Below are positions 1-4,741 of a stretch of DNA of 6,388 nucleotides, piece by piece (within the stretch, counting starts at the first letter, position 1; every line of letters begins with the position of its first letter). Source of the DNA: Sphaerochaetaceae bacterium (lineage in GTDB: Bacteria > Spirochaetota > Spirochaetia > Sphaerochaetales > Sphaerochaetaceae); assembly GCA_023231265.1 (NCBI GenBank), contig JALNVT010000149.1, positions 1-6,388 on the forward strand, written 5' to 3'. The notes beneath the pieces were generated by a model. It saw only the letters and a list, made by a program, of their open reading frames with translations, was not told the origin of the DNA and did not search any database. A program made the translations under genes and the position numbers.

Positions 1-378
1 AATGAAGAGCTGATGACATCTTATTATGACATCGGTGGTTACACAGGAATGATAGGATATCCTGTTAGTACATACCGAAGAGGATATATGTTGGCAGAGA
101 TCTCATACCAAAGATCTTTGGGGAAATATATATTCCCATTGTATTTTCAAACTGGTCTGAAGATTCTTACCTATGATGATTATGATCCAAGTGAAAATTT
201 ATACGACAGTGGTGCAAACCGCCTCATGAAGAGTGATGATTCCTCAGTAAATCCTCTGGATGAAGGGGATGTGGGCGTATATATTGGATTGGGAGCTCCT
301 CTTGGAGCCGGTACTGCCCTTGTTGGTGTTGGCGTGACATATAAGGGGAAGACTTCTTTAGTATTGGAGTTTATTTAA
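1..378 (+). CDS. 3' end of a probable outer-membrane beta-barrel protein (possibly the barrel of a patatin-like protein)
   Basis: The reading frame is open from the left edge (it begins with Asn-Glu-Glu-Leu before the first Met at base 13), so this is the C-terminal 125 residues of a longer protein. What is visible is alternating polar/aromatic segments rich in Tyr and Gly, separated by Asp/Ser-rich loops. The end is a glycine-rich block (GLGAPLGAGTALVGVGVTY) followed by a final amphipathic strand, SLVLEFI. This resembles the last strands and C-terminal targeting strand of an outer-membrane beta-barrel. The PLG-containing penultimate strand recalls the BamA-like barrel of patatin-family outer-membrane proteins, but no catalytic motif lies in this fragment, so the family is uncertain. 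The gene ends one base before the TTG start of the next gene, suggesting cotranscription. Its start, signal peptide and promoter lie outside the window. Confidence 0.6.
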   Translation, partial: NEELMTSYYDIGGYTGMIGYPVSTYRRGYMLAEISYQRSLGKYIFPLYFQTGLKILTYDDYDPSENLYDSGANRLMKSDDSSVNPLDEGDVGVYIGLGAPLGAGTALVGVGVTYKGKTSLVLEFI

Positions 379-379
379 T

Positions 380-1393
380 TTGAGTAAAGAAAGATGGAAT
401 ACATATACAAAGTATCTTATTGATACTTACGGCTGCAGTGTTTATCGTGTCGGAGTGGATGGTGGTTTTTCATGTCCAAATAGAGAGCTGGATAGAAGTG
501 GTGGATGCAACTTCTGTGATGGAACAGGGGCCAGTCCCACTTATTACAGAACCAAAGAGGGGAAATGGAAAAGATCTTCCTCTTTTCAAAGAGGAGTTTC
601 TCAAAAAGGACCACGAAAAGTGGCTCCTTTGGATGTTCGACTTAACTCTCTTGAAACACAGGTTGAGAAAGGAATTGCTTTCATAAAAAGAAGATACAAA
701 GTTGACTCATTCAGTGTTTATTTCCAAGCTTGGACAAGTACCTATGCTGATGTAGAAGAACTCAAAACACTTTATGATAAAGCACTGTCTCTTTATGAAT
801 TTAAAGAGTTAATAATATCAACTCGTCCTGATTGTCTCAATGATGATATTGTTGATCTCATTGCTTCGTATAGAAATAAAGTTAAAGACATCTGGGTGGA
901 AGTTGGACTTCAGACCTCCAATGATGAAACTCTAGAGAAGATAAACAGAGGGCACACATCAGGAGATTACATAAAAGCTGTTGCAAAGCTGCATGATCGA
1001 GGAATAAAGGTCTCAACACATATAATTACAGGATTGCCAGGAGAAACAAAAACTGATTTAAACAACACAGTTGATCAGGTCAACAGTGTAAAAAGTGAGG
1101 GAATAAAAATCCACAATCTTGATATCTTAGGTGGAACCACATTCTTTGATGATTACTTGAGAGGCGAGATAAGTGTTCCAAGTAATGATAGAACAGTAGA
1201 AGACTGTCTTTTCATTCTCAGGAGATTGAATCCTGATATGATAGTGCAGAGATTGATATGTGAGACCCCATCTCATAGATTGGCTGCACCACGACATCTA
1301 TATGATAAATCCATGATAATAAAATTACTCAAAGAGAGTATGGATGAATGCGATGCAATACAGGGAGACTTATATGAACCTAAGCAGATATAA
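380..1393 (+). CDS. TIGR01212/YhcC-type radical SAM protein
   Basis: Predicted cytoplasmic radical S-adenosylmethionine enzyme of the YhcC family (337 aa); the substrate of this family is not well established. The cluster-binding cysteines are C32, C43 and C46 in GFSCPNR...GGCNFC, the long-spaced C-x10-C-x2-C arrangement of this family and of Elp3-like enzymes. Other family blocks are YFQAWTSTYA (114-123), STRPDC (147-152), VEVGLQT with INRGH (173-192) and HIITGLPGE (214-222). The start is TTG: an in-frame TAG at 359-361 closes the frame upstream, no ATG lies before the conserved N-terminal region, and GGAG at 366-369 provides a ribosome site 10 nt away. About 50 residues separate the cluster motif from the helix before YFQ, which seems longer than in E. 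coli YhcC and is rich in Lys/Arg/Ser. The gene sits one base after the beta-barrel gene and overlaps the VanZ-like gene. The family call is secure; the reaction is not. Confidence 0.9.
   Translation: MSKERWNTYTKYLIDTYGCSVYRVGVDGGFSCPNRELDRSGGCNFCDGTGASPTYYRTKEGKWKRSSSFQRGVSQKGPRKVAPLDVRLNSLETQVEKGIAFIKRRYKVDSFSVYFQAWTSTYADVEELKTLYDKALSLYEFKELIISTRPDCLNDDIVDLIASYRNKVKDIWVEVGLQTSNDETLEKINRGHTSGDYIKAVAKLHDRGIKVSTHIITGLPGETKTDLNNTVDQVNSVKSEGIKIHNLDILGGTTFFDDYLRGEISVPSNDRTVEDCLFILRRLNPDMIVQRLICETPSHRLAAPRHLYDKSMIIKLLKESMDECDAIQGDLYEPKQI
1362..1367 (+). promoter_or_regulatory. Ribosome binding site that decides the VanZ-like gene start
   Basis: AGGGAG ends 6 nt before the ATG at 1374, a near-ideal Shine-Dalgarno. 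The earlier in-frame ATG at 1344 is preceded only by AGAGAG (1333-1338), so 1374 is preferred. The site lies inside the end of the radical SAM gene, which would favour translational coupling. Confidence 0.6.
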
Positions 1394-1868
1394 CTCAGAA
1401 GAAAGGAAGATATTGAACAGTAGAATGACACTGTATAAGAATCTATCTCAGATGGCAGCGATAATATGTTTTGTTCTAATATGCCTATTTTCTTTGTTAC
1501 CTTCAAGAGATATTCCAAGCACTTCAATCTTTCCTTTTGCCGATAAAGGAGCTCATGCTTTAGCCTATACAGGTTTTGGACTCTTTGTGTTTTTAACAAA
1601 AGCATCTGCCATTTTTTCTAAGAATATTGTTGATGATGAGAATGATGTTATCAATTGGATATTCAATCCAATTCTTCATGTCTACATACTGGGAGTTCCT
1701 CTTGGTATCATAATTGAATTCATTCAATCCAAAGTTGGTCGCAGTTTTGACCTTTTAGATTGGCTTGCTGATACTATAGGACTTACATTTGGAATAATTG
1801 TGGCAATAATCATTGTTAAATTGGTATTTTCATATCGTTTCACAAAAGTCGGAGAGATTGAAGCTTGA
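1374..1868 (+). CDS. VanZ-family integral membrane protein
   Basis: Small multi-pass inner-membrane protein, 164 aa from the preferred ATG (174 aa if translation begins at the in-frame ATG at 1344). Members of the VanZ-like family (PF04892) are named after the teicoplanin-resistance accessory protein, but most have no known role, and nothing here ties this one to antibiotics. The first membrane segment is about residues 27-42. It is followed by the family signature FADKGAHALAYTGFG (D57, K58, H61, Y65, G69). An acidic loop (DDENDV) comes next. The second signature is E115-x2-Q118...R123-x2-D126-x2-D129...D133-x2-G136 in IEFIQSKVGRSFDLLDWLADTIG, and a final hydrophobic helix precedes a short basic tail. 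The gene overlaps the end of the radical SAM gene by 20 bases and is last in its transcription unit, followed by a strong terminator. The family call is confident; the role is unknown. Confidence 0.87.
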   Translation: MNLSRYNSEERKILNSRMTLYKNLSQMAAIICFVLICLFSLLPSRDIPSTSIFPFADKGAHALAYTGFGLFVFLTKASAIFSKNIVDDENDVINWIFNPILHVYILGVPLGIIIEFIQSKVGRSFDLLDWLADTIGLTFGIIVAIIIVKLVFSYRFTKVGEIEA

Positions 1869-1882
1869 TGACAATCAACCGT

Positions 1883-1913
1883 AAAAAAAGAGAGCTCTTG
1901 AGCTCTTTTTTTT
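1883..1913 (+). terminator. Intrinsic terminator after the VanZ-like gene, probably bidirectional
   Basis: The inverted repeat AGAGCT / AGCTCT, with a CTTG tetraloop at 1897-1900, is extended by an A-tract on the left (1883-1889) pairing with a T-tract on the right (1906-1913). The plus-strand transcript ends in a run of U, a classical rho-independent terminator 15 bases after the stop codon. The A-tract becomes a U-tract on the other strand, so it could also stop readthrough from the convergent dpaL gene. Confidence 0.88.
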
Positions 1914-2061
1914 ATAGAAAAAAGCCACCCACAGTTTGAACATCTGATGGATATATCAACTGTAAATGGCAATATCAAATTATATGTTCCATAAATTTCA
2001 TACACAAGTTAAGCTTTCTAAGTATAAATATTATTATATATGAATGGTATAGAATATCAAA

Positions 2062-2086
2062 ATGCAGCCTAAATATTAGACTGCAT
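2062..2086 (-). terminator. Candidate intrinsic terminator of dpaL
   Basis: ATGCAG (2062-2067) is perfectly inverted as CTGCAT (2081-2086). Pairing continues inward through CTAA/TTAG after one C-A mismatch, leaving an ATA loop. On the minus strand the hairpin is followed by TTTTGATATT, a short U-rich tail, and it lies about 22 bases after the dpaL stop. On the plus strand there is no T-run after it, so it suits dpaL only. The tail is weak, hence moderate confidence. The rest of the 1869-2108 convergent gap shows nothing recognisable. Confidence 0.6.
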
Positions 2087-2108
2087 CGGAGTCCTTATTT
2101 TATAAGTA

Positions 2109-3362
2109 TTATCTCTCTGTAGCAAACTTTGCAGGTACTTGATCAGCACCGTCCCAGATAATCTGTCTGAAACTCTTTGGATCAGTATTTCCTTCAGTGT
2201 TGATGAATAGAATGTTACTGTGTTGGTTGATGTCTAAATATTTTTTAACTTCTTCATTACCAGGTAAAGTAAGCAATTGATATAAAGCACCAAGTGTAAC
2301 AGCACCTGATTCACCAGAGATAATCATTGGGTCGCCCTTCAATGGTGTAGCTAGAATTCTCATACCACGAGCTGCAACATAATCTGGAACCTGCATGAAT
2401 ACATCAGCATTTTCTTTAAGAATGTCCCAAGCGATTGGAGAAGGTTCACCACAAGCAAGACCTGCCATGATTGTTGATAAAGAACCGTCAACATTGTGTG
2501 GTTTTCCATCATCTTCTTTTGCACTTTCAAAGATACAACCAGCTTTGTTTGGTTCAACTACGATGAATTTTGGAGTGTTAACGCCATTGCAAAGAGCTGC
2601 ATAGAAACCAATTACAGATGCTGCTAATGCACCAACACCAGCTTGTACAAATACATGAGTTGGGTATTCGATACCTTGGCTGCTGAACTGTTTCTGAGCT
2701 TCAAGAAGCATTGTTGTGTAACCTTGCATGATTCTTGTAGGAACTTCTGTATAACCATCCCAACTTGTATCACTGATTACTTCCCAACCATTCTTTTCTG
2801 CATCTACAACACACTGATGAACAGCATGATCATAGTTTCCAGGAATAACTTTAACAGTTGCACCGTAAGCTTTGATAGCATCAATTCTAGCTTGGCTAGT
2901 TTCACTGTGTACATAAATCATGCATTTGTGACCCAACATCTTAGATGCCCAAGCAATACCTCTACCATGATTACCATCAGTAGCTGAAGCAAAAGTAATG
3001 ATACCAGTCTTCTTTCTGCATTCATCACTTGTTAAGTAATCAACTGATAGTTCATCATCAGATAGACCTAATTTATCTTGGAAGAATTTAAATAGAGCGA
3101 AACTACCACCCATAACTTTAAAGCTATTGAGTTCCATTCTTTCGCCTTCATTCTTAACATAAATACCACCAACTCCTAGCATGTTAGCTAAGTTAGGAAG
3201 GGCAGCCAAACGTGTCATGTAATAACCAGGTAATTGGCTGTGAAGATGACGTGCTAATCTAGCTGTTTCAACTGGAAACATTTTTTTTGCCAATGAAATG
3301 TCTTTTGTTTCATGAACTTTGATAATTGAATCGATATCTGATTCGCTATGTACTTTCTGCAT
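2109..3362 (-). CDS. dpaL: Diaminopropionate ammonia-lyase
   Basis: PLP-dependent fold-type II lyase (YgeX family, EC 4.3.1.15), 417 aa, predicted to convert D- or L-2,3-diaminopropionate to pyruvate and two ammonia in the cytoplasm. The PLP lysine is K82 in LNSFKVMGGSFAL. ATDGNHGRGIAW (126-137) carries the substrate-side Asp (D129) and the Asn/His/Gly stretch typical of the fold. SDTSW at 197-201 supplies D198, matching the second catalytic Asp described for the E. coli enzyme. The glycine-rich cofactor-phosphate region is QAGVGALAAS (240-249), and SGESGAVTLGAL lies near residues 350-365. Length is slightly above the roughly 400 aa usual for the family. AGGAG at 3372-3376 (minus strand) precedes the ATG by 9 nt. 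No ygeW/ygeY, hydantoinase or transporter gene flanks it: it is a single gene, convergent with the VanZ-like gene and divergent from nrdG. A threonine-dehydratase-like relative is the main alternative, but the motifs favour DpaL. Confidence 0.93.
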   Translation of the reverse strand: MQKVHSESDIDSIIKVHETKDISLAKKMFPVETARLARHLHSQLPGYYMTRLAALPNLANMLGVGGIYVKNEGERMELNSFKVMGGSFALFKFFQDKLGLSDDELSVDYLTSDECRKKTGIITFASATDGNHGRGIAWASKMLGHKCMIYVHSETSQARIDAIKAYGATVKVIPGNYDHAVHQCVVDAEKNGWEVISDTSWDGYTEVPTRIMQGYTTMLLEAQKQFSSQGIEYPTHVFVQAGVGALAASVIGFYAALCNGVNTPKFIVVEPNKAGCIFESAKEDDGKPHNVDGSLSTIMAGLACGEPSPIAWDILKENADVFMQVPDYVAARGMRILATPLKGDPMIISGESGAVTLGALYQLLTLPGNEEVKKYLDINQHSNILFINTEGNTDPKSFRQIIWDGADQVPAKFATER

Positions 3363-3430
3363 AATATATTGCTCCTATGTTTTTCCTTTTCTTTAAGAAG
3401 AAAAATACATCTATTTTTAATTACGACCAC

Positions 3431-3459
3431 ACTGTACCGATAAAGGAAAAGTTAATCAA
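3431..3459 (-). promoter_or_regulatory. Candidate dpaL promoter
   Basis: Read on the minus strand: TTGATT (3459-3454), a 17-bp spacer, then TACAGT (3436-3431). Each hexamer matches the sigma-70 consensus at four of six bases with ideal spacing. It would start transcription near 3424, giving a leader of about 60 nt before the dpaL ATG. The leader contains a small AT-rich inverted repeat (TTTTCTT-TAAG-AAGAAAA, 3387-3404) of unknown meaning. In DNA this AT-rich, chance matches are common. Confidence 0.4.
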
Positions 3460-3642
3460 GATGTAAAATGATAAAAAACAAAATAAATTTAGGATTAACT
3501 AAAATTTTGAAGTAAAATAAAATGAATTACTAATAATTAAAAGAAAAAATTAAGTATATGCTCAGTAGTATAATATTATTATCTGTAAATGTACGGATGT
3601 TAAGTAATATTTCTAATTTCTTATTTAGTAAGTAATTATTAT

Positions 3643-3657
3643 ATTCTAAAGTAGAAT
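3643..3657. repeat. Perfect-armed dyad, possible operator
   Basis: ATTCTA (3643-3648) is exactly inverted as TAGAAT (3652-3657) around an AAG centre. It lies 15 bases upstream of a promoter-like TTGACG and has the size of a dimeric-regulator operator. No regulator can be named, and dyads of this size arise by chance in AT-rich DNA. Confidence 0.3.
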
Positions 3658-3672
3658 GAATTTGACCTAATT

Positions 3673-3700
3673 TTGACGTAAAAATTGAGATGTTCATAAT
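3673..3700 (+). promoter_or_regulatory. Candidate distal promoter for nrdG
   Basis: TTGACG (3673-3678), a 16-bp spacer, then CATAAT (3695-3700). Both hexamers match the sigma-70 consensus at five of six bases, the best promoter-like pair on the plus strand of this gap. It points at nrdG and would give a leader of roughly 155 nt. Confidence 0.4.
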
Positions 3701-3741
3701 TATAATTAATTGTGACAAAGTTACATAATTTAAAGAATGAC

Positions 3742-3786
3742 GACCTTTTTGATTGCAAAATGTTCTTTTATCCGTAAGGATATAAT
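3742..3786 (+). promoter_or_regulatory. Candidate proximal nrdG control region (shared block plus -10)
   Basis: A consensus TATAAT at 3781-3786 has no good -35 at 16-18 bp; the nearest TTG-hexamer, TTGCAA at 3753, is 22 bp away. Upstream, 3742-3756 reads GACCTTTT-TG-ATTGC, matching 13 of 15 bases of the block at 4631-4645 in the nrdD promoter. The shared block suggests common regulation of nrdG and nrdD. An upstream activator or the distal promoter could compensate for the missing -35. Confidence 0.35.
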
Positions 3787-3863
3787 GTAAAGCACTGTTT
3801 TTCTCACTTATAAATGTATTGAGTTTGTAACAGTTGCTTGCTTGAAATATAAAGAGGTAATAT

Positions 3864-4556
3864 ATGAAATTTCATGGCTTGATTAAATCTACTCTGGTTG
3901 ACTATCCTGAAAAGTTGGCTTGCACCTTATTCACAGGAGGATGCAATCTTCGTTGTCCTTTCTGTCAGAATTCTGATTTGGTTCTGAATCCAGAATCACA
4001 ACCTTATTTGAATGAAGAAGAGATAAACAAATTTTTGGAAAAAAGAAAACGCTATATGGACGGTGTTTGCCTAACTGGTGGAGAACCTCTGATACAGGAA
4101 GGTGTTGTTGAATTCTGTGAATATTTAAAATCTATGGGGTATCTTGTAAAACTTGATACAAATGGAACATTGCCAGACAAACTTCAGAATCTTTTAGATT
4201 TGAATTTAATTGACTATGTAGCCATGGATGTAAAGAGTGACCGTGCTGGTTATGCAAAATCTGTTGGGTATTCCAACATAAATATTGAACCTTTTGAAAA
4301 ATCTATAGAAATTTTAAAACATAGTAAAATTGATCATGAATTTAGGACTACTGTAGTCAAAGAATTTCATGGCATAGAAGAACTTATCAACATTGCAAAG
4401 TGGATTGGAAAGGATCAGAAGTACTATCTTCAGACTTTCAGCGATAGAGGATCCAATATTCAACAGGGGCTGCATGGGTATAGCGCAGATGAAGAAAAAG
4501 CTATGGTAAAAGTACTTAAAAGTTATATAGATTCAGTGCAAATTCGAGGTATATAA
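3864..4556 (+). CDS. nrdG: Anaerobic ribonucleoside-triphosphate reductase activating protein (radical SAM activase)
   Basis: Activase of the class III ribonucleotide reductase. It binds a 4Fe-4S cluster and S-adenosylmethionine and generates the 5'-deoxyadenosyl radical that places the glycyl radical on NrdD. The protein is 230 aa. The radical SAM motif is C27-x3-C31-x2-C34 (GGCNLRCPFC), preceded by the family N-terminus GLIKSTLVDYPEKLA. TGGEPL at 71-76 is the GGE SAM-binding motif, DTNGT at 98-102 and YVAMDVKSD at 118-126 are later barrel-strand motifs, and QTFSD lies near the C-terminus. Size and N-terminus fit the TIGR02495 type rather than the shorter E. coli NrdG. The start is set by AAAGAGG, 6 nt before the ATG. 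The gene lies directly upstream of nrdD, its predicted target, separated by 185 bases with a separate promoter. Pyruvate formate-lyase activase-like enzymes are the alternative, made unlikely by this context. Confidence 0.93.
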   Translation: MKFHGLIKSTLVDYPEKLACTLFTGGCNLRCPFCQNSDLVLNPESQPYLNEEEINKFLEKRKRYMDGVCLTGGEPLIQEGVVEFCEYLKSMGYLVKLDTNGTLPDKLQNLLDLNLIDYVAMDVKSDRAGYAKSVGYSNINIEPFEKSIEILKHSKIDHEFRTTVVKEFHGIEELINIAKWIGKDQKYYLQTFSDRGSNIQQGLHGYSADEEKAMVKVLKSYIDSVQIRGI

Positions 4557-4600
4557 TATATAAGAACTTTAAGTTTTGCTTTAGTAAAATATTAACTTTT

Positions 4601-4616
4601 ACACTACAGATAGTGT
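4601..4616. promoter_or_regulatory. NrdR box 1 upstream of nrdD
   Basis: ACACTA-CAGA-TAGTGT is a perfect 6+6 inverted repeat matching the known NrdR-box consensus (ACACWATATATWGTGT) at 14 of 16 positions. NrdR is the zinc-finger/ATP-cone repressor of bacterial ribonucleotide reductase genes. The position between nrdG and nrdD, about 75 bases upstream of the predicted nrdD transcription start, makes nrdD the likely target. Confidence 0.82.
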
Positions 4617-4631
4617 TATGTGAAAAATATG

Positions 4632-4647
4632 ACCTTTTATATTGCGT
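4632..4647. promoter_or_regulatory. NrdR box 2, overlapping the nrdD -35
   Basis: ACCTTTTATATTGCGT matches the NrdR consensus at 12 of 16 positions counting the degenerate W, with an intact central ATAT. Its start is 31 bp after that of box 1 (15-bp gap), the roughly three-turn spacing typical of tandem NrdR sites. Its right end coincides with the candidate -35 hexamer, so binding there would block RNA polymerase. Confidence 0.6.
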
Positions 4648-4670
4648 TATTATAAAAAGGTTGCTATAAT
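4642..4670 (+). promoter_or_regulatory. Candidate nrdD promoter
   Basis: TTGCGT (4642-4647), a 17-bp spacer, and a perfect TATAAT (4665-4670). The -35 keeps only the TTG, but the -10 and spacing are ideal. Transcription would start near 4677, leaving a leader of about 65 nt with AGGAG at 4726-4730. I see no strong terminator between the nrdG stop and this promoter, so readthrough from nrdG is also possible. Confidence 0.6.
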
Positions 4671-4741
4671 TAGATTCAGTCTGGGTGCTTACTTAGATAT
4701 ACATTAATTGTAAGTTTAATTTTAAAGGAGAGATATAGATT

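Larger units (their letters stand above)
3363..3863. other. Divergent intergenic region between dpaL and nrdG
   Basis: About 500 bases of very AT-rich DNA with stops in all frames and no credible gene. It holds the dpaL ribosome site and candidate promoter at its left end. The middle has a 15-bp perfect-armed dyad (3643-3657) and a promoter-like pair (3673-3700). The right end has a TATAAT hexamer (3781-3786), a copy of the block shared with the nrdD promoter (3742-3756) and the nrdG ribosome site (AAAGAGG, 3851-3857). The stretch 3465-3640 shows nothing I can name. Confidence 0.7.

Noticed and set aside
1344..1373. Earlier ATG at 1344 as the VanZ-like start
   Set aside because: It is possible, but the ribosome site before 1374 is stronger and the extra ten residues add no family feature.
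1724..2005. Minus-strand 93-codon frame with an RCSNCG-like stretch
   Set aside because: It overlaps the well-supported VanZ-like gene, runs through the terminator hairpin and resembles no known family. The Cys pair appears to be chance.
2643..2987. Plus-strand frame of 114 codons inside dpaL
   Set aside because: It is antisense to a clear DpaL enzyme whose motifs all read on the minus strand.
3530..3718. Minus-strand 62-codon frame in the dpaL-nrdG gap
   Set aside because: It begins with TTG with no ribosome site, and its Ile/Leu/Asn-rich composition is what AT-rich non-coding DNA gives.
3773..3788. Possible NrdR box over the nrdG TATAAT
   Set aside because: Only about 9 of 16 positions match and no dyad is visible; the spacing to the shared block is 30 bp, not 31. 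Too weak to list as a site.
4557..4600. Hairpin-like AAGTT...AACTT followed by T-rich sequence after nrdG
   Set aside because: Only five A/T-rich pairs close a long loop, so it is not convincing as an intrinsic terminator.
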